The translations under genes were made by a program, and so were the position numbers. The notes beneath the pieces are model-generated. The model worked only from the letters and a program-made list of their open reading frames with translations, was not told the DNA's origin and did no database searches. From positions 57,290 through 121,289 of the forward strand of contig CAKZVT010000002.1 in NCBI GenBank assembly GCA_937922435.1: a stretch of DNA of 64,000 nucleotides, in the 5' to 3' direction. Positions 1-9,008 of the stretch are shown here, piece by piece (the stretch's first letter is position 1; each line of letters begins with the position of its first letter). This DNA comes from an uncultured Prevotella sp. (GTDB taxonomy: Bacteria > Bacteroidota > Bacteroidia > Bacteroidales > Bacteroidaceae).

Positions 1-633
1 ATCCGACCGTTCCTCACTCCTACTTCCGGCGTTGAATTTAAGGATGGTCAAATCGAAGCTAAACTTAAGCATACCAACTTCATCGAAATAATAAGGAAAG
101 TTGACATTACCGAGCAAGTGTATTATCCGAGCAAGGAAGAGGAAAAAACGATTACTACCACTTACTATGCCCACATCGGAATAAAGCAAAACGAGGACAA
201 GGAAAGTTTTACCCTTTTTGCAAACTGGGATTATTTTCTTGATGAGTATTTTATGACCGCTGGAAAGGCAAACGAGAAACTGGTGAAAGGGACAAAAATA
301 CAAACGGTAAACACCCCTGACAATCCTGAAAGAAAGGAAGGCAAGGAAAATAAAGTGGACAAGGAAAAGTTGATAGAGTCGTTTCACAATTATTCTCCAA
401 CCTTATATAATATCCTTACCGACGGAAAATCAAAGGTAAAACCAATACAAAACTTTAATATAGGAAAAGAACAGCTCAACGTGATGGCAATAATCGCAAC
501 AGCAGAAGCCGACATTGATGAAGCAAAGGATGAACTCATAAATACCTGCACTAATATTTGCACTGAAATAAACACCACTACCCACCTTGCCGTTTGGAGG
601 AGGTATCTTAGGACTGTTTGGCTGCATATATAA
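1..633 (+). CDS. Hypothetical protein, 5' end outside the window
   Basis: The frame is open from base 1, so the gene starts upstream of the window; the GTG at 118 is only an internal codon. The visible 210 residues are hydrophilic, rich in Lys and Glu, with a helical stretch near the end (NVMAIIATAEADIDEAKDEL) and no motif I recognise. The last residues (from about the codon at 583) read THLAVWRRYLRTVWLHI, which does not resemble the rest. In the next frame the same bases encode a Gly-rich hydrophobic segment PFGGGILGLFGCIYKKG that would make a good membrane helix and stops just before the next gene. A one-base indel around 571-583 may therefore have changed the C-terminus. Function unknown. 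Confidence 0.6.
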   Translation: MRPFLTPTSGVEFKDGQIEAKLKHTNFIEIIRKVDITEQVYYPSKEEEKTITTTYYAHIGIKQNEDKESFTLFANWDYFLDEYFMTAGKANEKLVKGTKIQTVNTPDNPERKEGKENKVDKEKLIESFHNYSPTLYNILTDGKSKVKPIQNFNIGKEQLNVMAIIATAEADIDEAKDELINTCTNICTEINTTTHLAVWRRYLRTVWLHI

Positions 634-695
634 AAAAGGTGACAAGGTGAGGAAGTGAAAAGGTGAAAAACAACCATAACCAAGCAAAAAATACC

Positions 696-1775
696 ATGTA
701 CACGGAAAAGGAATTCAAGCAAAGATGGCAGAAACTTCATCATCCCACTATGGACGTAAATGGTGACGTGGCCTTTTATTACGGTGTCTACAAGCAATTC
801 CATGACATCGCAAAAGGAAGTGCCAAGAACATAAACGAATATTACCTGCTCCAATTGGTTATGCTTGTTGAAGATGCCGCCTCCGTAAGTATAGACTCCT
901 TTTATGAAACAATGTACAGAAGCATCGGGAACATGGCTTTTTATTGGTGTGGCAAATTAGGAATATCGACTAAAGACACCAACTTTCTTTACAATAATCT
1001 AACCAAAGCAGTAGCCAAGGCGCCCGAAAGCAGCCTGAAACAATGGATTAAGAAAAATGTCCTGTCCGGGGATTTCCAAAGGTTGAAAGATGTGGCTTTG
1101 TATTTCGCCATTCAAGACAAAACAGTAAAGAGAATATATCCCAACCTCCAATACAGAAAAGACGCATTCCTGGAACTTGTTGGTGGTGATAAAGTTAAGG
1201 CAAAAGAAATGCTTGAATCCGACTTGGCTTTCAACTGGCATGACAAGGAAGGCTGTACATTACTTTCAAGAATTGCCGAGAGTTTCAAGATGGGTGAAGA
1301 CGGAATGGAAGTGATGGCAAACTTGGAAACAGTCCATCCCATGTCGTTGGATTCCTACCTGCCGTTTGAAAGCAAGGATGGCGGATATACAGTTACGGTA
1401 ATGAAAAAGGACAATACCACCATTGATGTCATATTTCCTGTCCGAGTTTCAAAGAAGAAGATTGAGGATATGTGTTTTGTCGGCCTGCTTGTTACATACC
1501 TCGGGAAAACATACATAAATGGCCCTGTAGTATGGTGGGAAACTGATGCCTTCGACTTATGGGACAGCGATATTTTCTGGGACGGCATACAGGAGGACGA
1601 GGAAGAGGATGCGAAAAATAAGTCCTTCACCACAAAATTCGGAAAGAGATACACCATGTACCAAGACCTTTACGGAGAATTCGAGAAGGACATAAACGGT
1701 TTCTATACTGATGAGCCGAATATTCTTGACTTTCTGAATTGGCTTGCACCTGAATCTGCGATGAATGAACTTTAA
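696..1775 (+). CDS. Hypothetical protein
   Basis: A 359-residue soluble protein that I do not recognise. ATG 696 is preferred over the in-frame GTG at 663, because the GTG lies inside a run of AAGGTGA-like repeats that fills the gap after the previous gene. The N-terminal half is helical. The C-terminal half has a beta-rich segment (YTVTVMKKDNTTIDVIFPV) and a Trp/Asp-rich patch (WWETDAFDLWDSDIFW) followed by an acidic EEDEEEDA-type stretch. No signal peptide or membrane segment is seen. It shares strand with the upstream gene, with a spacing of about 60 bases, so the two may be co-transcribed. Its link to the polysaccharide locus that starts 225 bases downstream is unclear. Confidence 0.6.
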   Translation: MYTEKEFKQRWQKLHHPTMDVNGDVAFYYGVYKQFHDIAKGSAKNINEYYLLQLVMLVEDAASVSIDSFYETMYRSIGNMAFYWCGKLGISTKDTNFLYNNLTKAVAKAPESSLKQWIKKNVLSGDFQRLKDVALYFAIQDKTVKRIYPNLQYRKDAFLELVGGDKVKAKEMLESDLAFNWHDKEGCTLLSRIAESFKMGEDGMEVMANLETVHPMSLDSYLPFESKDGGYTVTVMKKDNTTIDVIFPVRVSKKKIEDMCFVGLLVTYLGKTYINGPVVWWETDAFDLWDSDIFWDGIQEDEEEDAKNKSFTTKFGKRYTMYQDLYGEFEKDINGFYTDEPNILDFLNWLAPESAMNEL

Positions 1776-1837
1776 CATCGAACGGGAGATTATTCAAGAA
1801 CATAGCACAAAGATTGAACGTCGGCAATTGTAATGAA

Positions 1838-1911
1838 AAGTGATGGCAGCTTGTTGAGTTTAGCCGTTTTGCAACGTTTATCGGTAAAATTCATACGGGC
1901 TGTCATCATTT
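1838..1911 (+). promoter_or_regulatory. Long stem-loop ahead of the polysaccharide locus
   Basis: Bases 1838-1850 (AAGTGATGGCAGC) pair with 1899-1911 (GCTGTCATCATTT) over 13 positions including wobbles, enclosing a loop of about 48 bases. It lies 90 bases upstream of the first polysaccharide gene. There is no T tract after it, so it is not an obvious terminator. It could be a leader structure of the operon. No UpxY-type antiterminator gene is present here to go with it. Confidence 0.3.
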
Positions 1912-2000
1912 CAAACGCAAAAATATAAATCGTCTTAAATAAACAGTGTCAACAAATACGATTGGCATATACATAAATTGAATTAAAAACAAAAATAATT

Positions 2001-3251
2001 ATGGATTCAAATATAAAAATTGTAGTAGCTGGAACAGGCTACGTAGGACTAAGTATTGCTACACTTCTCAGTCAACATCATCAAGTAACTGCAGTAGATG
2101 TAATTCCTGAAAAAGTAGACTTGATAAACCTACGTAAGTCACCGATACAGGATGACTACATCGAGAAATACCTGGCTGAAAAGGACTTGAACCTGACCGC
2201 TACAACGGACGGGGCAAAAGCATATTCAGACGCAGATTTCGTTGTCATTGCAGCACCGACCAATTACGATCCGGTGAAGAACTATTTTGACACGAGCCAT
2301 GTTGAAGAGGTTATCGAGTTGGTTAAGAGCGTCAATCCCAATGCAATAATGGTAATCAAGAGCACCATTCCTGTCGGCTACACGGAAATGATAAGGAAGA
2401 AGATGGATACCGACAACATCATTTTCTCTCCAGAATTCCTCCGTGAAAGCAAGGCACTGTATGACAATCTTTACCCAAGCCGTATAATAGTTGGTCGCCC
2501 TGAAGGTGATGAACGTTTGGATAAGGCAGCCCGTGAGTTTGCGGCATTGTTACAAGAAGGGGCAATCAAGGAGAATATAGATACTTTGTTTATGGGTACA
2601 ACAGAGGCAGAAGCGGTTAAACTCTTTGCCAACACCTATCTTGCTCTTCGTGTTTCCTACTTTAACGAGCTTGACACCTACGCCGAAATGAAGGGACTTG
2701 ACACGCAAGCTATAATCAACGGCGTTTGTCTTGACCCCCGTATCGGAACCCATTACAACAATCCGAGTTTTGGTTATGGCGGTTACTGCTTGCCGAAAGA
2801 TACCAAACAGCTACTTGCCAACTATGCTGATGTACCTGAAAATTTAATCCAGGCAATAGTAGAAAGTAATAGGACAAGAAAAGATTTTATAGCAGATCGT
2901 GTTCTTCACAAAGCCGGTTACTATGATTATTACAACCGTGGTGACTTCAATCCGTCGGAAGAAAAGAGATGTGTTGTTGGTGTTTACCGCCTGACAATGA
3001 AATCAAATTCCGACAACTTCCGCCAGTCGTCAATCCAAGGCGTAATGAAACGTATCAAGGCAAAAGGAGCTGAAGTAATCATCTATGAACCAACGCTTGA
3101 AAACGGTAGCACATTTTTCGGCAGTAAGGTGGTGAATAACCTTAATACATTCAAGCAACAAAGCCATGCAATAATAGCAAACCGTTACGATTCTTGCTTG
3201 GATGACGTGAAAGACAAGGTTTATACGAGGGATATTTTTAGAAGAGATTGA
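2001..3251 (+). CDS. ugd: UDP-glucose 6-dehydrogenase
   Basis: Oxidises UDP-glucose to UDP-glucuronate with two NAD+, supplying uronic acid for the surface polysaccharide made by this locus. The 416-residue protein has the full family layout: an N-terminal Rossmann motif VAGTGYVGLS, the central SPEFLRE loop, the substrate-domain helix with TEAEAVKLFANTYLA, and the catalytic cysteine in FGYGGYCLPKDTKQL at residue 263. The C-terminal UDP-binding domain is complete. Length matches bacterial Ugd. It is the first gene of the plus-strand locus, 225 bases after an unrelated gene, and is followed by 227 non-coding bases. A UDP-ManNAc dehydrogenase is the main alternative, but the length and motifs fit Ugd better. 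Confidence 0.9.
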   Translation: MDSNIKIVVAGTGYVGLSIATLLSQHHQVTAVDVIPEKVDLINLRKSPIQDDYIEKYLAEKDLNLTATTDGAKAYSDADFVVIAAPTNYDPVKNYFDTSHVEEVIELVKSVNPNAIMVIKSTIPVGYTEMIRKKMDTDNIIFSPEFLRESKALYDNLYPSRIIVGRPEGDERLDKAAREFAALLQEGAIKENIDTLFMGTTEAEAVKLFANTYLALRVSYFNELDTYAEMKGLDTQAIINGVCLDPRIGTHYNNPSFGYGGYCLPKDTKQLLANYADVPENLIQAIVESNRTRKDFIADRVLHKAGYYDYYNRGDFNPSEEKRCVVGVYRLTMKSNSDNFRQSSIQGVMKRIKAKGAEVIIYEPTLENGSTFFGSKVVNNLNTFKQQSHAIIANRYDSCLDDVKDKVYTRDIFRRD

Positions 3252-3478
3252 CTCGGAAAATTAATTATAGATAAAAATACAGATGTAATAATAAAGAAAA
3301 ATGGTTATGATGTCGTATATGGTGTTATGGAAACTAAAATATAATCGGAATGATTTTGGGTGTAGCTAATATCAATAAAAAACTCCTGCTATATGTGTTT
3401 GATTAAAAAAACATGAATCGGAAAAATTATAGACATATAACATGAATAAATCGTTTGGTAGTTTAAATATAAACATAT

Positions 3479-4684
3479 ATGAACATCATACTAACAAATG
3501 CCCCTGTAAATAATGGGAACAGAGGGTGTGTCGCCTTATCCATATCGATTATGTATCTTATTGACAAGATATTAAACAAGAAAAACATTCCTCATACTTT
3601 TTATTTACCACAAAGCGGATATACACAAAAAAACATTCACACAATAAAAGTGGGTGACGAGACAATTAAATTTGTTTCATTGCCGGATATAACTCCTTTG
3701 GATTTTAAGCACAGGTTGAAGAATTTGCTTAAAAAGGATCGTGTCCAAACCAAGGATATATACAAAAACGCAGACTTCATTCTTGACATCGGACAGGGAG
3801 ACAGTTTTGCAGACATTTACGGGAAGAGTCGTTTTGACTGGATATTCAGTCAATACCGTCTTGGAATGAAATACCACAAGCCTTATTGCATCCTTCCACA
3901 AACGATAGGACCGTTTAAAGACCCAAAGATAAGGGAACAGGCAAAGAGGGGCATTGAGTATGCCTCTTGCGTGATGGCCAGAGACAAGCAAAGCTACGAT
4001 TATGTCAAAGAGTTGCTACCTAAAAAAGAAGTGACTGAAATAATTGACGTTGCATTCTTTATGCCTTTCAAGCGTAAGACGTTCGACAAAAGCCGTGTCC
4101 ATGTGGGTTTGAACATTTCCGCCTTGTTGTGGCACGGAGGTTATACTCGTAACAATCAGTTCGGGCTGAAAACGGATTACCAGTCATTAGTACGCGATAT
4201 AATAAAATATTTCTTGGCACAAGACGGCATTACACTACATCTAATATCCCATGTTGTAGGTGCCGATCGTGGCGTGGAGAATGACTATGCCGTGTCTTTT
4301 GACTTGTGTGAAGAGTTCAACAACCCCAATTTAGTGCTATCTCCTCTGTTCTTAGACCCAATTTCCGCAAAAAACTATATCGCCGGAATGGATTTCTTTA
4401 TGGGTGCTCGTATGCATTCCACTATCGCCGCTTTTTCTTCTGGAATTCCTGTCGTGCCGATGGCGTATAGCCGGAAATTCAACGGCTTGTTTTCGGACAC
4501 CCTGCAATACCCACACGTTGCTGACATGAAAGCGCAAGATAATGCTGAAATAATGACTATTGTGAAAGAATGTTTGAGCAAGCGTGCTGAATTGAAAAAA
4601 GTTATTGATGACAGAATGAACGGGTGCGTAAAAGAAAGATACGAGCGACTTACCAAACAATTAACGAAACTTTTAGGGATATGA
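3479..4684 (+). CDS. Polysaccharide pyruvyl transferase family protein
   Basis: Belongs to the family that adds a pyruvate ketal to a sugar of an exopolysaccharide or cell-wall polymer, using phosphoenolpyruvate (PS_pyruv_trans). The 401 residues show the typical start NIILTNAPVNNGNRGC, the DIGQGDSFAD segment, the PQTIGPF segment and, near residue 310, GARMHSTIAAFSSGIPVV, a strongly conserved family signature that resembles GT-B nucleotide-sugar sites. Some members are glycosyltransferase-like rather than true ketalases, so the exact reaction is inferred. Its stop overlaps the ATG of the next gene (ATGA at 4681-4684), and that gene in turn overlaps the MenD-like gene, suggesting a translationally coupled three-gene unit acting on one substrate. 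Confidence 0.85.
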   Translation: MNIILTNAPVNNGNRGCVALSISIMYLIDKILNKKNIPHTFYLPQSGYTQKNIHTIKVGDETIKFVSLPDITPLDFKHRLKNLLKKDRVQTKDIYKNADFILDIGQGDSFADIYGKSRFDWIFSQYRLGMKYHKPYCILPQTIGPFKDPKIREQAKRGIEYASCVMARDKQSYDYVKELLPKKEVTEIIDVAFFMPFKRKTFDKSRVHVGLNISALLWHGGYTRNNQFGLKTDYQSLVRDIIKYFLAQDGITLHLISHVVGADRGVENDYAVSFDLCEEFNNPNLVLSPLFLDPISAKNYIAGMDFFMGARMHSTIAAFSSGIPVVPMAYSRKFNGLFSDTLQYPHVADMKAQDNAEIMTIVKECLSKRAELKKVIDDRMNGCVKERYERLTKQLTKLLGI

Positions 4685-5748
4685 AGATTTGTTTACTTGG
4701 CGGAACCGGTACGATAGGGACATATTTACAAGAACTTCTAAAAAAGGAAGAAGGCAATAACATTTTTGTCACGACAAGAAATAAGTCCGCAAAAGATATA
4801 AAGAACATTCACTTCCTTCATGGTAATGCAAAAGACATACAGTTTGTCAAGTCATTGGACAGCAACTTTGATGCAGTTGTAGACTTTATGTCATACAAGA
4901 CGGATGAGTTCGCAAACAGGGTCGAGATACTTTTAAACAAGACTAAACATTATGTTTTCTTATCTTCTGCACGTGTCTTTGCGAATGATGAAGTGATAAC
5001 AGAGGAAAGTCCGAGGTTATTGGACGTTTCCAAGGATAAACAATATTTGGAAACGGATGAATATGCATTGACCAAAGCAAGGCAAGAAGACATATTAAAC
5101 AGTTACAACAAAAGAAATTATACGATAATACGCCCTTATATAACCTATGGCAAAGAACGTCTTCAGCTTTCAGTCCTTGAAAAGGAGGAGTGGTTGTTTA
5201 GGGCTTTAACACACAGAAGCATAGTATTTTGTAAAGAGCTTGCCAACAAGTCCACGACATTGACAGACAGCTGCGATGTGGCCAAGTCAATTTATAAAAT
5301 ATTGAGTAGGGGGAGTAAAGGAGAAACTATAAATATCACGAATGACTATTCCATAACTTGGGCGCATGTCTTGGATATCTATGTTGAAGAACTTACAAAA
5401 GTCCTCGGTGAGATGCCGAAAATCTCATGGGTTTCGCTTGACAAGTTCATGGAGTTGTACAGACCTGGAATTTCCAAATACCAGATAACTGTTGACCGAA
5501 TGTTTAACCGTGTGTTTGATAACGGGAAACTATCAAAAATAATAGACACAAAACAGTTTATACCACCAGAAGATGGTGTTCGTTTGTGCATTACGGCCTT
5601 TCTTGACTGTCCACACTTCCGCTATGCCAATTGGAGAAAAGAGGCTTTCATTGACCGTTACCTTAAGGAGAGAGCTTCACTCAATGACATAAACGGAATG
5701 AAAAATACAATAAAATATTACTACAATAGATACATTGGTAAAATATGA
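4681..5748 (+). CDS. NAD-dependent epimerase/dehydratase (extended SDR)
   Basis: A 355-residue extended short-chain dehydrogenase/reductase. The start at 4681 is chosen because the Rossmann motif GGTGTIG then falls at residues 7-13, as in the family, and because the ATG overlaps the stop of the pyruvyltransferase. Ser95 in FLSSARVF and Tyr128/Lys132 in YALTKARQ form the expected catalytic triad. Such enzymes epimerise, dehydrate or reduce nucleotide sugars. The C-terminal part (from about residue 295) is longer than in plain epimerases and ends in a basic tail. The stop overlaps the start of the MenD-like ThDP enzyme by 4 bases. I infer that it prepares or reduces the keto-sugar used or produced by that enzyme, but the substrate cannot be read from the sequence. 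Confidence 0.8.
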   Translation: MKICLLGGTGTIGTYLQELLKKEEGNNIFVTTRNKSAKDIKNIHFLHGNAKDIQFVKSLDSNFDAVVDFMSYKTDEFANRVEILLNKTKHYVFLSSARVFANDEVITEESPRLLDVSKDKQYLETDEYALTKARQEDILNSYNKRNYTIIRPYITYGKERLQLSVLEKEEWLFRALTHRSIVFCKELANKSTTLTDSCDVAKSIYKILSRGSKGETINITNDYSITWAHVLDIYVEELTKVLGEMPKISWVSLDKFMELYRPGISKYQITVDRMFNRVFDNGKLSKIIDTKQFIPPEDGVRLCITAFLDCPHFRYANWRKEAFIDRYLKERASLNDINGMKNTIKYYYNRYIGKI

Positions 5749-7502
5749 ATTATCCTAAATTTAAAACATTTCAGATTTTAGTGCCTATGTTGAAGGCATA
5801 TAATATTCGACACATAGTAATTTCCCCAGGAAGCCGAATGCGTGAATTCGTTTTAGCCGTGGAGGAAGACCCGTTTTTTATTACCTATGACGTTACGGAT
5901 GAAAGAAGTGCATCATATTTTGCACTAGGCTTGTCACAAGAATTAAGGGAACCTGTAGTAATCGTATGTACATCCAGTACGGCCACGACAAATTACTTTC
6001 CAGGAGTGACTGAAGCCTTTTACCAGGATGTGCCGATTGTTGTCCTGACAGGTGACAGGGATCCGTATATGTTGGGGCAGCAGGAAGACCAGATGATAAA
6101 CCAAGTGGGAATGTATGACCGTGTTGTAAGGAAATCCGTGACTCTGCCTATCGTAAAGAATGACAATGCGGATAAATGGTATTGCGAGCGACTGATTTGT
6201 GAAGCTCTACTAGAATTAAACCACCATAAAACTGGGCCTGTCCATATAAACGTCCCTGTGCCGGCAGTAATATATTGGTCAAATGACAAGCCTATAGAAG
6301 AATATCCAGAGGTCAAGGTTATCCGAAGATGTACACTGGAGGATGAACAGCTTTTGACGAAAAAGATTGAAGAGCTGTCACGTGCAAATAAAATACTCAT
6401 ACTTGCAGGCCAAGGCGTAACTGGATTTGACGAAAAACTATTGGATGCATTCTTCGATAAATACAACTGTGTTATACATGCCGAGCACATGGGAAACATC
6501 AGTAGCAAGGGAAAGATAAACATTGCAGCGTTAAGCGAGAATATTGCTGATAATGTCTTTGAGGAATATATGCCGGACATTGTAATTTCTTTTCAAGGAA
6601 CAATCGCCATCACTCGTGGACTTAAAGAAAAACTAAGAACAAAAAAATTCAGCCATTGGCTTATCGACGAGGAAGGGAAGGTAATAGATGCATATAAAAA
6701 TTTGACAAGCATTTTTGAATGCACGCCAAGAGCCTTTTTTGAATATTTTGTTACTCATGCACCAAAAGGCAAAAAAAATGACATGGTATATTATGACAAA
6801 TGGTTAAATAAATACAATAAGATTAAGAATCTTAATGTAAAGTATTCAAATGTGTTTGTCATTCAACACTTTTTGGCAAAAATGCCGGCTAATTCCATAT
6901 TGCATCTAAGTATACTAAATAGCATAAGGATAAGTCACTATTTTGAACTTCCTCAAGGGACAAAAGTGTATGCTAATGTTGGTACGGACGGAATAGACGG
7001 TTGCCTGTCATCGTTTTTCGGCCAATCTGTTGCCTCTGACAAGGAATGTTTTATCATAATAGGGGATTTAAGCTTCTTTTATGATATGAGTTCATTAAGA
7101 ATTAAGCATATCAAGCCGAACGCACACATATTGCTAATCAACAATCATGGTGGAAACGAGTTTTATCTACAGCCTATCATGCCTACCACCCCTCAAGGAT
7201 TGGGGGCTTCACACCACAATTCGGCACAAGGATGGGCGCAAAGTTTGGGGTACAAATATATTAAAGCGACTAATGAAAACGAGTTCTTAAACAATATAGA
7301 CGAGTTTGTCAGTAAAGGGAGTGATAATCCGATTCTATTTGAAGTATTCACTGACCAAATGGATGACAGGGAGGCTGTATATGCAACAAGAACCTTTTAT
7401 CATGAACTTTTTGATAAGAATGCGGAGATAAAGAAAGCCATCAAGGGTGTTGTTGGAGAAAGCACCATTAAAGGCATAAAAAGTCTTTTAGGAAAAAAAT
7501 AA
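5745..7502 (+). CDS. MenD-like thiamine diphosphate-dependent enzyme
   Basis: A 585-residue ThDP enzyme most like MenD (SEPHCHC synthase of menaquinone synthesis). Visible MenD-type marks are SPGSR at 27-31, the cofactor-activating Glu53 in TDERSASYFALGL, VIVCTSSTATTNYFP, LTGDRDPYMLGQQEDQMINQVG (Arg and Gln at the places that contact isochorismate in MenD), TGPVHINVP, and the C-terminal ThDP/Mg site GDLSFFYDMSSL followed by NNHGGNEF. Canonical MenD has NNxGGGIF-type endings, so the active site is altered. No other menaquinone gene is nearby. It sits between an SDR and the flippase in a polysaccharide locus. ThDP enzymes such as YerE attach two-carbon units to keto-sugars, so a branched-sugar or acid-decorated sugar role is a reasonable inference. 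A misplaced true MenD is the alternative. Confidence 0.8.
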   Translation: MNYPKFKTFQILVPMLKAYNIRHIVISPGSRMREFVLAVEEDPFFITYDVTDERSASYFALGLSQELREPVVIVCTSSTATTNYFPGVTEAFYQDVPIVVLTGDRDPYMLGQQEDQMINQVGMYDRVVRKSVTLPIVKNDNADKWYCERLICEALLELNHHKTGPVHINVPVPAVIYWSNDKPIEEYPEVKVIRRCTLEDEQLLTKKIEELSRANKILILAGQGVTGFDEKLLDAFFDKYNCVIHAEHMGNISSKGKINIAALSENIADNVFEEYMPDIVISFQGTIAITRGLKEKLRTKKFSHWLIDEEGKVIDAYKNLTSIFECTPRAFFEYFVTHAPKGKKNDMVYYDKWLNKYNKIKNLNVKYSNVFVIQHFLAKMPANSILHLSILNSIRISHYFELPQGTKVYANVGTDGIDGCLSSFFGQSVASDKECFIIIGDLSFFYDMSSLRIKHIKPNAHILLINNHGGNEFYLQPIMPTTPQGLGASHHNSAQGWAQSLGYKYIKATNENEFLNNIDEFVSKGSDNPILFEVFTDQMDDREAVYATRTFYHELFDKNAEIKKAIKGVVGESTIKGIKSLLGKK

Positions 7503-9008
7503 ATGGGCAGTAGCGGAAAGATTGTCAGCGGTGTGGTATGGAGTACGGTGGTGAACGTGGTTAACGCCGTTTACGGCTTCATTGCCGTACCTATACTGAT
7601 AAACCATTTCGGAAAAGCTGAATACGGCCTGATTGGACTTGCCATGTCGGTCAACGTCTATATGAGCTTGATGGACATGGGGTTCAACTCCACCAATGTT
7701 AGGTTTTTCTCGGCATGGCTTGCGCAAAAGAATTATGGCCGGTTATTGAAAGGATTCCAGACAAGCCTTTCCTTTTATGGAGTTGTGGGCTTGGTTAATG
7801 CGATAGTCTTGTTGGTGGTGGCTGCATTTTCGGGACACATCTTTAATGTTACTGCAAGTCAAGACATAATATTAAAACACCTTTTCTATATACTTGCGGT
7901 GTCGGCTTTCTGCCAATGGTTTTCTTCTTGTTTCGACCAGTTGATAAAGGCTACGGAAAATGTCGCATGGATACAAAAGAGGACTTTGGTGATAAAAATA
8001 CTTATGATAGTCGTTTTGGCGGCGACTGTTTTGTTAAACTTGTCAATAGAACTGTATTATATTCTTACATGCCTTGCCTCGCTGGCTATTGTACCCATAT
8101 CAATTGGAAAGATTAAAAAGGAAACGCCTTTCATAAATTTCTTGCCGAAATGGGACAAGGCTTCGTTTAAGGAAATGCTGCCATACTGCATGAACATCTT
8201 TTCGTTCAGCTTGTTCCAGTTTTCATTTTACAACTTACGCCCAGTGTTCCTTGGCATACAAGGCACAATCGAGTCTGTTACCGATTACCGCATTCTCAAC
8301 GGTATTGTAAGCATCGTAACAATGCTAGGTGGCGCATTCACAGGAATTTTATTGCCATCAACTTCAAAAGTAGTGGCTAACCATAACGAAGCGGCGTATT
8401 ACAGAATGGCATACGATGGAACGAAATACATCTCAATCCTAATCTGCTTTTGCTGCTTTGGAATGATGTCTGTAGGTTCAGAAGTCTTGACCTTGTATGT
8501 AGGAAAGTCATACCTTTACTTGATTCCGTGGTTCAACCTGTGGCTGCTGTGTACGCTCGGCACACACAATCAAGCAATAAGCAGTCTTATCTTGGCTGGC
8601 TCTGACATCAGGGCATTAAGCTACAGTTCTGCTTTTGCTTCCATTGTCGGCCTTATCCTGTCGTGGTGCCTGATTCCACACTATCAGATAGGCGGCGTAT
8701 GCATTGCCTTTGCTGTGTATTCAGTGATACAGTTGCTTTTCTTCTACTGCTACTATTGGCCAAGGAAAATGAAGATAAATTCCGCAAAGGTGTTTAACAA
8801 GTGTTTTTTCCCGAGTCTCTTGGCAGGCGTAGCTTCACTGTTGATTGTGCATTATGTGCTGAAATGGATAGTTTGGTTTGATAACACATTCGTCAATTTC
8901 CTGTGTGAGGGCTTTACGTTTGCCATATTATACATTGCTTTTGTTTATGTGTTTGTCATGAGCAAGGATGACAAGAGCTTTTTCTTAAAACTTATTAGAA
9001 GAAAATGA
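7503..9008 (+). CDS. wzx: Polysaccharide flippase, Wzx/MOP superfamily
   Basis: A 501-residue integral membrane protein with about 12-14 hydrophobic segments spread evenly from SGVVWSTVVNVVNAVYGFI near the N-terminus to ILYIAFVYVFVM near the C-terminus. This is the pattern of Wzx/RfbX flippases, which move undecaprenyl-linked repeat units across the inner membrane. The charged pattern at the N-terminus (GKIVSGVVWSTVVN) and the segment GLIGLAMSVNVYMSLMDMG match O-antigen/polysaccharide flippases. The ATG directly follows the stop of the MenD-like gene, and the stop overlaps the next start (9005), so it is translated within one operon. A wzy-like polymerase follows, which supports a Wzx/Wzy pathway. 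The symbol is by function and position. Confidence 0.85.
   Translation: MGSSGKIVSGVVWSTVVNVVNAVYGFIAVPILINHFGKAEYGLIGLAMSVNVYMSLMDMGFNSTNVRFFSAWLAQKNYGRLLKGFQTSLSFYGVVGLVNAIVLLVVAAFSGHIFNVTASQDIILKHLFYILAVSAFCQWFSSCFDQLIKATENVAWIQKRTLVIKILMIVVLAATVLLNLSIELYYILTCLASLAIVPISIGKIKKETPFINFLPKWDKASFKEMLPYCMNIFSFSLFQFSFYNLRPVFLGIQGTIESVTDYRILNGIVSIVTMLGGAFTGILLPSTSKVVANHNEAAYYRMAYDGTKYISILICFCCFGMMSVGSEVLTLYVGKSYLYLIPWFNLWLLCTLGTHNQAISSLILAGSDIRALSYSSAFASIVGLILSWCLIPHYQIGGVCIAFAVYSVIQLLFFYCYYWPRKMKINSAKVFNKCFFPSLLAGVASLLIVHYVLKWIVWFDNTFVNFLCEGFTFAILYIAFVYVFVMSKDDKSFFLKLIRRK

Noticed and set aside
3252..3478. Short coding-like stretch after ugd (NTDVIIKKNGYDVVYGVME)
   Set aside because: No start codon and only about 25 codons; possibly a gene remnant, but too short to assign.
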